Source: Methylococcales bacterium (lineage in GTDB: Bacteria > Pseudomonadota > Gammaproteobacteria > Methylococcales > Methylomonadaceae). From it: 64,000 bases of DNA. The notes beneath the pieces are model-generated. The model ran no database searches, was not told where the DNA came from, and worked only from the letters and a program-made list of their open reading frames with translations. The stretch lies in assembly GCA_028712795.1 (NCBI GenBank), contig JAQTPT010000012.1, forward strand, positions 1 through 64,000, given 5' to 3'. Position numbers and translations under genes: made by a program. Positions 1 through 6,134 of this stretch are shown here, piece by piece; within the stretch, counting starts at the first letter, position 1, and each line of letters opens with the position of its first letter.

Positions 1-103
1 TGTGGAGGGGTTTAAAGAATCCATGCGAATTGTATTTGATAAGCATCTGGGGCAATGGAATTATACTGCCATTCCTGAAGCGACAATTTCAGAAGTTGCA
101 TAA
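1..103 (+). CDS. C-terminal end of an unidentified protein (partial)
   Basis: An open frame enters from the left edge (codons from base 2) and ends at TAA 101-103, giving the last 34 residues of a protein. The tail contains HLGQWNYTAIPE. WNYT-type endings occur in some transposases (an ISAzo13-like element is one possibility), but the fragment is too short to assign. It ends 15 bp before the leader-distal end of the CRISPR array, so a mobile-element remnant bordering the array would be unsurprising. This is inference only. Confidence 0.35.
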   Translation, partial: VEGFKESMRIVFDKHLGQWNYTAIPEATISEVA

Positions 104-118
104 GTTATTTTATGCACG

Positions 119-1106
119 TTCCTAAGCTGCCTGTGCGGCAGTGAACATTAACTGAATGGTGGCGAAGCCTTTATTGTATTTCTAAGCTGCCTGTGCGGCA
201 GTGAACTCGCATAACGAACGGAGGTAACAACTACATCATTTCTAAGCTGCCTGTGCGGCAGTGAACAGATTCTGGAGCCGTAGAATATTACTCGAACGTT
301 TCTAAGCTGCCTGTGCGGCAGTGAACAACGACAACTCGATAGCTAATTCTACTGATCATTTCTAAGCTGCCTGTGCGGCAGTGAACATCTCTTGCCTCCA
401 TGCTGTTTTGCATCTGCTTTTCTAAGCTGCCTGTGCGGCAGTGAACTGGTGTGTTTTACAGTTTGGAATTAGCAGGGATTTCTAAGCTGCCTGTGCGGCA
501 GTGAACACAACATACCGGCGCTATTTGAGCCGACATTATTTCTAAGCTGCCTGTGCGGCAGTGAACGTTGCCAGCCACCGAAATTTGTTAACGGTTATTT
601 TCTAAGCTGCCTGTGCGGCAGTGAACGAGGCGCGGTATACGGTGCACCTTGAATTTCATTTCTAAGCTGCCTGTGCGGCAGTGAACGTTCCAGATCACAC
701 GGCTGTTTGGGGACGGCTTTTCTAAGCTGCCTGTGCGGCAGTGAACGTATACCGACACGATCAGAAAACTGAAGCTAATTTCTAAGCTGCCTGTGCGGCA
801 GTGAACTCATCAAAATAATATAAATACACAACAAAAAATTTCTAAGCTGCCTGTGCGGCAGTGAACTTGTCACCCCACGATTTAATATAATTGTTCCATT
901 TCTAAGCTGCCTGTGCGGCAGTGAACCCGGCGTTGCAGTCGTGTACAAATGGGTTAAATTTCTAAGCTGCCTGTGCGGCAGTGAACTGGCTATGCGCCAC
1001 AAGGCATTACCATAAGCTTTTCTAAGCTGCCTGTGCGGCAGTGAACACCCGCTTGGCAGAGAGGGCTGATGTGCAAGCTTTCTAAGCTGCCTGTGCGGCA
1101 GTGAAC
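119..1106 (-). CRISPR. Type I-F CRISPR array, 17 repeats and 16 spacers
   Basis: Seventeen 28-bp repeats occur at an exact 60-bp period (119, 179, ... 1079), separated by sixteen 32-bp spacers. Read on the minus strand the repeat starts GTTCACTGCCG, folds into a CTGCC/GGCAG hairpin and ends in the 8-nt handle CTTAGAAA, which is the type I-F pattern. The array is therefore transcribed leftwards, like the cas genes. Sixteen repeats are identical. The outermost one (119-146) has a T-to-C change at base 121, as expected for the oldest, leader-distal repeat. The newest spacer is 1047-1078. All spacers are different from each other. Their targets cannot be told without a database search. Confidence 0.98.
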
Positions 1107-1237
1107 TGACCTCATAAAGCCTTAAAGCCAGTTGCATAGCAGTATACAGGAGATTTAATTGCTTTTACCCATCCCCAAAACCACATTATACAACTGGCTG
1201 ATTTTTATTGATTTTTAAAGAGCGAAAAAAGCTTTGG
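1107..1237 (-). promoter_or_regulatory. CRISPR leader and probable array promoter
   Basis: This AT-rich 131-bp stretch lies between the cas6f stop and the first repeat, where a type I-F leader belongs. On the minus strand it contains a perfect -10 box TATAAT (bases 1190-1185), which would start a transcript about 70 nt before the first repeat. I see no good -35 hexamer at 16-18 bp from it, so the array may be read both from this site and by read-through from cas6f. New spacers would enter at 1106. Confidence 0.7.
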
Positions 1238-1822
1238 TCAAAATTCGGGTACGGTTGATACAGCGCTTAAACCATAACTGCTGAATGCCATGCCAGACGG
1301 TTCCGTGACCACGGTTTTTTTAATCCACAAACAAAACTCATTGCCACCACTCAAACTTTTTAACCGAATAAAAGGTGTCGCTATGGTTTGATGTGCCATC
1401 TCGCTATAGTGCAGCAACGCTACGCCATAGTCTTCGTTGTGCCTTTTGGCATAGCGTCTGGCTAAGCGTTCTTTGTTGGATTTAGGTTGTTCGCGTTGAT
1501 AAATTGCGTATCCCGTGAGTTTTTCCGGCACGGGGCGAATACTGGTGCAATGGACATAGTCGCTTAGCCTCGCCAAACAGTGGCTGGCATTGAATTGGCT
1601 GAGAGTTTCTTCATCCTTAGCCAATAACCGCAGTTTGCCACCCAATAGGCTAAATTTTTCACCGGTTACATATTCAGGAAATGATAAACCAATTAGCACG
1701 CGGCCTTGTTCGTCCTGCATTTCAACCAAGCCTAGATGGATTTGTTGGAATATTTTTGACCAGAGGAAATTTATTCCAACCTCGGGATTGGGCAGTAAGG
1801 TAATTTCCAGATAAAACCTCAT
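1238..1822 (-). CDS. cas6f: Cas6f (Csy4) CRISPR RNA endonuclease
   Basis: This 194-residue protein cuts the type I-F precursor RNA after each repeat hairpin and stays bound to the 3' hairpin as part of the Csy complex. Support: the short Csy4-like size, the N-terminal MRFYLEI strand, a histidine at position 29 that matches the catalytic His29 of the Pseudomonas enzyme, an arginine- and lysine-rich helix at about 114-128 (KERLARRYAKR) for gripping the RNA hairpin, and a SLSGG segment at 156-160 where the catalytic serine lies in the family. It starts 3 bp after the csy3 stop, with an AAGGA ribosome site inside the csy3 end, so it is the last gene of the csy1-csy2-csy3-cas6f operon. The array follows directly. 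Confidence 0.95.
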   Translation of the reverse strand: MRFYLEITLLPNPEVGINFLWSKIFQQIHLGLVEMQDEQGRVLIGLSFPEYVTGEKFSLLGGKLRLLAKDEETLSQFNASHCLARLSDYVHCTSIRPVPEKLTGYAIYQREQPKSNKERLARRYAKRHNEDYGVALLHYSEMAHQTIATPFIRLKSLSGGNEFCLWIKKTVVTEPSGMAFSSYGLSAVSTVPEF

Positions 1823-1825
1823 GAC

Positions 1826-2869
1826 TTAGTCCTTGCCGCTTTCGCCAAACACGCCACCCCGCACCAACACCGCCATAACGTAATGTTGTTCATCTGTGCC
1901 TAATGCACCGCCCCGCGCAAACTTATCGAACAGCGTATAAAAATCAACCTTGTCTTTAGGCCCACGGTAGGCTTTGCCTAGGTTGGTCACTGCGCCGTAA
2001 ACTTCAATCGCAATCGGGCCGATGGAGTCACCGTCTTCCGGTTGCGGATACCAAGTGTCAATCGTGCGTAGCGCGTTGCCTATTTTTTGCGAGTGCATAC
2101 CCGCAACCCCGTCAATGTGGTAAAGGATTTTACTTTTCTTCGATTTGCTATTGCCCTTGTCCAGCACTAATTCTTCGCTGGGATACACGTCTTGCGCCAG
2201 ACCTACTTGCGCATAAGAGTTAATTTCCAGTAATAAAAATTCACGTTTACCCGATAAGGTATCGGCGATTTTAGCGGCCAGCTCGGCTATGTCAGGATGG
2301 TTGCTGCTGAAGTCCTTAATACCAATCGCTTTATCTTTGGCATCAAATGTCCAGTTTGCGTCTTCGCCTTGATTCAGCACCTTAACGCTAACTTCAATGC
2401 GGTCTGCACCGACTCGATTGCGCCATAAAAAGCGTCCATTGGCAATGTTGGTGGCGTAGCGTTTGGCGAGTTCGGTAAAACCTTTGCTGTCGATATAGTT
2501 TTTGGCGGCTTGCGCGTAACTGGCGTTGAACGCGGTACTGTTGCAGGCAGAAGGTTTTTCCACGCCGCTGAGGATTTTTAAGGTAAAGCTCAGTTTCAAG
2601 GTGTCTTGGTCGCTACCTAAGGCACAACTATCAACCGTCTGTAAATTGGGTTTTTCGACTTCGGCGTCCAATTTTGCTGGATCATCTTGCAGGGCTTTTT
2701 TCAAGCGATTGGAAATGGTACCGCGTACTGATTTTTCTTGGAGCTTAAGCGGCGTTGCGGCTTCGACTCTTTTGTCCCAGGTGGTGCCATAAAAGCGCCC
2801 ATCGGAAGGAACCAGTTTTTTCTCAAATGCCAATACTGTTGCGGGTTTAATGATGTCTTTGCTAGCCAT
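1826..2869 (-). CDS. csy3: Csy3 (Cas7f), backbone subunit of the type I-F complex
   Basis: This 347-residue protein is the Cas7-family backbone of the Csy complex. Six copies normally coat a 32-nt spacer, one per 6 nt, flipping out every sixth base. It begins MASKDIIKPATVLAFEKKL, typical of Csy3, and has SDGRFYGTTWDKR just after. A longer open frame runs upstream to 2950, but that extension overlaps csy2. The ATG at 2869 has a good ribosome site (AAAGGAAA) about 7 nt away and leaves a 20-bp gap to the csy2 stop, so I take it as the start. The copy-per-6-nt rule matters for the 26-nt spacer of the mini-array at 5203. Confidence 0.95.
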   Translation of the reverse strand: MASKDIIKPATVLAFEKKLVPSDGRFYGTTWDKRVEAATPLKLQEKSVRGTISNRLKKALQDDPAKLDAEVEKPNLQTVDSCALGSDQDTLKLSFTLKILSGVEKPSACNSTAFNASYAQAAKNYIDSKGFTELAKRYATNIANGRFLWRNRVGADRIEVSVKVLNQGEDANWTFDAKDKAIGIKDFSSNHPDIAELAAKIADTLSGKREFLLLEINSYAQVGLAQDVYPSEELVLDKGNSKSKKSKILYHIDGVAGMHSQKIGNALRTIDTWYPQPEDGDSIGPIAIEVYGAVTNLGKAYRGPKDKVDFYTLFDKFARGGALGTDEQHYVMAVLVRGGVFGESGKD

Positions 2870-2889
2870 GGTGGTTTTCCTTTGTGTGA

Positions 2890-3762
2890 TTAATGCTGGT
2901 TTTGTTGAATGAGGTATAAGTTGTTTTCCACGTCGTAATGGCTGTGCCAAAGCATATCGTCCAAATGTTTAATGCGGTAAGGCATGACAAACTCGCCCAG
3001 CGTCACCAAACTTTCGGCGAAACGATGCGGGGTGTCGGGGTCACGCTGGTTTTCAGCATGGCCCAGCTCGCTGATGCCGTGAAATCCGGTGGCAATCGGC
3101 ACCAGCCAGCCTTTGGCCTTGCGATTGCTTGTCCACTCGACTTTGTCCTCAATGAGTTGGCTGCGATTTTTTACGGTTAGGTAATCCAGCAAAGCATCAA
3201 TAGCATCTTGACCGCCTTGCATGGCTTCGGTCATCAGTTCGCGGCGTTCAATCAGCGTATAACTGGGCATAAGTTGCCGGGTCAGTTGCCGCAAGGTCTT
3301 TTCATCTTCTATGGCTTTAAATTGTGGTTTAGCACACTGCAACAGATCGCCGCTCGCCCATTTCAAGCGTTGCATTTTCTCGGCTACGGTTTTGATGAAA
3401 CCATCGGCGCTGATGGATCGCGCCAGTCCTTCATACTCGATGATCAACGATACGGTCAGCTCGCAACGGGCTTCTTCGATAAAGGAAGGTCGAGTGCCAT
3501 CTTTATCAAGCGGATTGCCTGTACCAATAATAGACTGCACATAATCGCCCTGCCCTTGGTGCGTGTGCAGGGTAATTTCATGACACACCACTCCCACACT
3601 GTTAAAGCGCAGTTCGGGATGTCCTGCTTGATTAAGCCGCCGTTGCAAGGCGTGGACTGCGCCCAGCCATGCGGTCATGGCGGGAAAGCCGATGCTGTAA
3701 GGGCTGGACAGCGCGTTAGCGTTGTGAATTTGCAGCTTGGGCAGTAACAATAGGCTTCTCAT
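2890..3762 (-). CDS. csy2: Csy2 (Cas5f), 5'-handle-binding subunit
   Basis: This 290-residue protein is the Cas5-like subunit that, with Csy1, caps the 5' handle of the crRNA and helps read the PAM. The N-terminus MRSLLLLPKLQIHNANALSS and the following PYSIGFPAMTAWLGAVHAL stretch are characteristic of Csy2, as is the FNSVGVVCHE strand around residue 53-62. Its ATG overlaps the csy1 stop by 4 nt (ATGA), so the two are translationally coupled. Length is normal for the family. Nothing is damaged. Confidence 0.95.
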   Translation of the reverse strand: MRSLLLLPKLQIHNANALSSPYSIGFPAMTAWLGAVHALQRRLNQAGHPELRFNSVGVVCHEITLHTHQGQGDYVQSIIGTGNPLDKDGTRPSFIEEARCELTVSLIIEYEGLARSISADGFIKTVAEKMQRLKWASGDLLQCAKPQFKAIEDEKTLRQLTRQLMPSYTLIERRELMTEAMQGGQDAIDALLDYLTVKNRSQLIEDKVEWTSNRKAKGWLVPIATGFHGISELGHAENQRDPDTPHRFAESLVTLGEFVMPYRIKHLDDMLWHSHYDVENNLYLIQQNQH

Positions 3763-5075
3763 CGTAAATCCTCCTGATAGTCAGCAAGTAGTTGCTTGAA
3801 GTGCGCCAGCTCAATATCACCCAGAGAAATAGCTTGATCTTTGCCGATGGTTTTTGTGTATGAGAAGACGAACCAACGCGCAAAATCGCCGATGACTTCA
3901 TTCAGCCAACCGTCATCGCTTTCGCGCTGTTCGCTGTAGTGGGCATCCAGCCAGATTTTTTGCGCCGTTGGGAGCTGGGTGTTTTCTGACCAGCCCGCTT
4001 CCAGTTGCCGCAGTTGCCAGAGCTTTTCTGTCACTTGCTCATCCATCGCTTGCTTGATAATAAAGTTCAGCAAATTATCGCGGCCTTCGCGAATATTGAC
4101 ATTGTTGTAATCAGCTTGTAGTAACTTGTGTAAGGCTTTAAAGCTGTCTTGATAGTTTTTGTAATACAAACTGTTGTTAAAAAAATCAGTTTTTGGGGTT
4201 TGCAGTCCACGCAGCTTTAACTGCGGCGGCATTGATGATAAGAGATAAGCCGTACCGCCAAATTGATTATTTAGCACGCTGATGTTTTGCGGCTTGGTTC
4301 CGCCAAAGCCAATAACGGTAAGGTTGTAAAGCTCGTCAAAACCTTGTTCATGATGCTCTTGATTGCGCCGATGTTCACGCGCAAGTTTCGTAGCGTCGGA
4401 AAATCGAATCGTGTTGATGCGCTCTTTCAGCTTGAACATTAAGCCGGATGGGGTGAGTATCGACAGTAGGTGATAATTCTCATCGACGGGGAAATAGATT
4501 TGTTTTAGTTTTTCTGAGGTTATAGCTTTACTGTCGGTTTGCTTGATGGCTAATAAACCTTGTCGAATATCAGCAAACGTATTAACAGAGTGTGGCGCTG
4601 GCGTTTCAAATAAGTCGCGCTGTGACTTAATAGCGGGAGCGAAGATATAATTAAATTGAGTTTTAATAACTTCGCTGTCTTGTTCAAGATGGCTTAAGAC
4701 AGTTTGTCCATCGCTTAATTTTAGCGACAGAAATGTGAGAACATCCAAAGCGGCTGCATTACCAAAAACATCTAAATCAGCATGAGTATTGCCTGTACGC
4801 AAGAAACCATCTTTTATACGCTGGCTGTTTGCAATTACGGCACTTATTTTTTCTTTCTTTATACTTGGATGACTGAATTTTGGTGGATGACTAGAGATGG
4901 CTAATTGCCCTGCTCGTTTAGCGGCATCGGGAAGCCAATTTGACAATGAGTATTTTTCATTGGCTTTACTTTCAACCTCCTGCTGTTCTGCTTCGTCTTT
5001 ACACGACTTGAGTTTATCTTTTAACCAAGTGGCTTGGCGTTCTGATAAAAACGTCTGGATAGCTGGATCTAACAT
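3759..5075 (-). CDS. csy1: Csy1 (Cas8f), large subunit of the type I-F complex
   Basis: This 438-residue protein is the large Cas8f subunit, which binds the CC PAM and recruits Cas2-3 when the R-loop is complete. Recognised from the start MLDPAIQTFLSERQATWLK and from its place before csy2. The open frame continues upstream to 5168 with 31 more codons, but these have no homology-like character. The ATG at 5075 has the ribosome site AAAGGA 8 nt upstream and lies about 25 nt after the start predicted from a strong promoter at 5108-5137, so 5075 is chosen. It is the first gene of the csy operon and, if the CreR reading is right, the direct target of its own complex's repression. Confidence 0.93.
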   Translation of the reverse strand: MLDPAIQTFLSERQATWLKDKLKSCKDEAEQQEVESKANEKYSLSNWLPDAAKRAGQLAISSHPPKFSHPSIKKEKISAVIANSQRIKDGFLRTGNTHADLDVFGNAAALDVLTFLSLKLSDGQTVLSHLEQDSEVIKTQFNYIFAPAIKSQRDLFETPAPHSVNTFADIRQGLLAIKQTDSKAITSEKLKQIYFPVDENYHLLSILTPSGLMFKLKERINTIRFSDATKLAREHRRNQEHHEQGFDELYNLTVIGFGGTKPQNISVLNNQFGGTAYLLSSMPPQLKLRGLQTPKTDFFNNSLYYKNYQDSFKALHKLLQADYNNVNIREGRDNLLNFIIKQAMDEQVTEKLWQLRQLEAGWSENTQLPTAQKIWLDAHYSEQRESDDGWLNEVIGDFARWFVFSYTKTIGKDQAISLGDIELAHFKQLLADYQEDLR

Positions 5076-5107
5076 AATGCTGTCCTTTGTTAATGAGGGT
5101 GAGATAA

Positions 5108-5137
5108 ATTTTAGGCCGCCACTGATAATATTGTCAA
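5108..5137 (-). promoter_or_regulatory. Promoter of the csy1-csy2-csy3-cas6f operon
   Basis: On the minus strand a consensus -35 TTGACA (bases 5137-5132) is followed after 18 bp by TAAAAT (5113-5108), five of six matching the -10 consensus. Transcription would start near 5100, giving a 25-nt leader with the csy1 ribosome site. The -35 box is immediately next to the CC at 5138-5139 that acts as PAM for the mini-array spacer. Confidence 0.8.
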
Positions 5138-5165
5138 CCTGTATATTTATATTTGTTTTTAAATT
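5138..5165 (+). promoter_or_regulatory. Predicted protospacer (CC PAM plus target) of the mini-array crRNA, at the csy1 promoter
   Basis: Bases 5138-5139 are CC, the type I-F PAM. The next 26 bases (5140-5165) match the mini-array spacer (5231-5256) at 19 positions. Positions 1-9 (TGTATATTT) are identical. Mismatches are at 10, 12, 18, 22, 23, 24 and 26, and positions 12, 18 and 24 are ones that Cas7 subunits flip out, so they cost nothing. The effective mismatches are 10, 22, 23 and 26, mostly at the PAM-distal end. A Csy complex bound here would cover or crowd the -35 box at 5132-5137. The sequence match is seen directly; binding and repression are inference. Confidence 0.75.
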
Positions 5166-5202
5166 CATTAGCGTTTTAAAAAGCTTTGATTTAAACTATC
5201 AT

Positions 5203-5284
5203 CATTACTGCCGTACAGGCAGCTTAGAAATGTATATTTGTTTTTGTATTTTTTTAGTTCACTGCCGCACAGGCAGCTTATTTA
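5203..5284 (+). CRISPR. Inverted two-repeat mini-array, probable CreR cas-regulating RNA gene
   Basis: Two degenerate copies of the array repeat (5203-5230 and 5257-5284) flank a 26-nt T-rich spacer (5231-5256). They are in the opposite orientation to the main array. Repeat 1 has lost its first four bases (CATT for GTTC) and has one loop change, but keeps its hairpin and the exact 8-nt handle CTTAGAAA. Repeat 2 keeps its first 24 bases and has lost the end (TTTA for GAAA). Cas6f cutting would join handle, spacer and 3' hairpin into one crRNA, so only discarded parts have decayed, apart from that loop change. The transcript would run rightwards. Possible -10 boxes are TAAACT at 5192 and TTAAAA at 5176, neither with a strong -35. 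Confidence 0.8.
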
Positions 5285-5289
5285 TCTAA

Positions 5290-5334
5290 TGTACCCATGA
5301 ATTAGGCGATTTTCTTGTTATTTGTGGGTACAAT
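5290..5334 (+). promoter_or_regulatory. Operator and -10 region of the toxin-antitoxin operon
   Basis: An 8-bp inverted repeat, TGTACCCA at 5290-5297 and TGGGTACA at 5325-5332, spans the region just before the antitoxin gene. Its right arm overlaps a good -10 box TACAAT (5329-5334). This is where a ribbon-helix-helix antitoxin would be expected to bind and autorepress. No strong -35 is visible, in keeping with an activated or weak promoter. The left arm begins 6 bp after the last mini-array repeat, so read-through from the mini-array into this operon is possible. Confidence 0.55.
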
Positions 5335-5363
5335 ATCACTTCTGTGAAAAGTGGGGGTGATAC

Positions 5364-5648
5364 ATGACCATTGAATTAAACAAACAAGATGTTTTAAAAA
5401 TCCGTATGGATGCCGTGACTTTACAATTACTGGAACGCGCTAGAAGCTATGTTGATTTGGACAAAAGCAAATTTATTCGCCAAAGCATCCGTGAAAAAGC
5501 TGAATCAATCATTTCAGAGCATGAAAAAACCCGTTTTAGCACTGGGGACTGGCAAATGTTTTTCGCTATGCTGGATAATCCACCAGAACCAACTGAACGC
5601 ATGAAAAAAACGGCACAAACTTATCAAAGGATAATTAATACTGAATGA
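5364..5648 (+). CDS. DUF1778 (TacA-like) antitoxin
   Basis: A 94-residue protein with an N-terminal ribbon-helix-helix DNA-binding region (about 1-50, with KIRMDAVTLQLLERA and SKFIRQSIREKAE) and a C-terminal tail with NPPEPTERM, the usual toxin-wrapping part of DUF1778 proteins. Antitoxins of this family neutralise GNAT-fold toxins and repress the shared operon together with them. The gene has a strong ribosome site (GGGGGTG) and its stop overlaps the toxin ATG by 4 nt. It sits between the csy and cas1/cas2-3 halves of the CRISPR locus, on the opposite strand to all cas genes. Confidence 0.88.
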   Translation: MTIELNKQDVLKIRMDAVTLQLLERARSYVDLDKSKFIRQSIREKAESIISEHEKTRFSTGDWQMFFAMLDNPPEPTERMKKTAQTYQRIINTE

Positions 5649-6130
5649 TATTTGAGCGTTTAGACACCAAGAAACACCAGCGAAAAACCTTTGATTGTGG
5701 CGTGATCGCACTTAACCTATATCTGCAACAATTCGCCAACCAAGACCAAAAACGTGGCTTGACACGAGTTTATGTGTTAGCCGAGCAGCAACAGATTATC
5801 GGTTATTACTCTATTTGCGCCCATTCCGTGCCGACTGATCAATTACCCGATAACACTAACATAGGCAGCTATGCTGACGCGCCATTTTTGTTATTGGGTC
5901 GTTTAGCGGTTGATTTACGCTTTCAAAAACAAGGCTACGGTGATGCTCTGATTTTCCATGCGTTTAAAATCACCACCGAAGCCGCCGAAAAAATCGGCAC
6001 TTTAGGCATGATCGTCGATGCCAAGGACGAACAAGCGGCTCGGTTTTACGAAAAATTCGGTTTTATGCGGTTATCAACCAGCAAAAATCGCCTGGTGCTG
6101 CCTTTTTCAGCAATAAAAACCTTGCTGTAA
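5645..6130 (+). CDS. GNAT-family acetyltransferase toxin (TacT/AtaT-like)
   Basis: A 161-residue GNAT protein starting with the toxin-type pattern FDCGVIALNLYLQQFA. The acetyl-CoA loop is QKQGYG at 94-99, and a tyrosine at 135 (ARFYEKFGF) is in the place of the catalytic Tyr of TacT. Such toxins acetylate the amino group of charged tRNAs and stop translation. It overlaps the DUF1778 gene by 4 nt, the standard layout for this pair. Its stop lies only 4 bp from the stop of cas2-3, which is on the other strand, so the two operons run head-on into each other. The coding frame is intact. Target tRNA cannot be predicted. Confidence 0.88.
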   Translation: MIFERLDTKKHQRKTFDCGVIALNLYLQQFANQDQKRGLTRVYVLAEQQQIIGYYSICAHSVPTDQLPDNTNIGSYADAPFLLLGRLAVDLRFQKQGYGDALIFHAFKITTEAAEKIGTLGMIVDAKDEQAARFYEKFGFMRLSTSKNRLVLPFSAIKTLL

Positions 6131-6134
6131 CCGT

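Noticed and set aside
807..838. Array spacer 12 resembles the csy1 promoter region (shared TATTTATATT)
   Set aside because: Both are A/T-only stretches, the match is 10 bases without a CC PAM in place, and it does not extend into a seed match. Coincidence is likely.
775..1137. A 120-residue open frame with repeated SLPHRQLRN units
   Set aside because: It is the CRISPR array read through; the repeated peptide is the translated 28-bp repeat.
5108..5168. csy1 start at 5168 with 31 extra residues
   Set aside because: The extension overlaps the -35/-10 promoter and lacks a ribosome site; ATG 5075 has a good one and the family N-terminus.
5203..5284. Mini-array as just a dead second CRISPR array
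   Set aside because: Possible, but the PAM-adjacent seed match to the csy promoter and the selective keeping of the crRNA-forming parts are not expected from a dead array.
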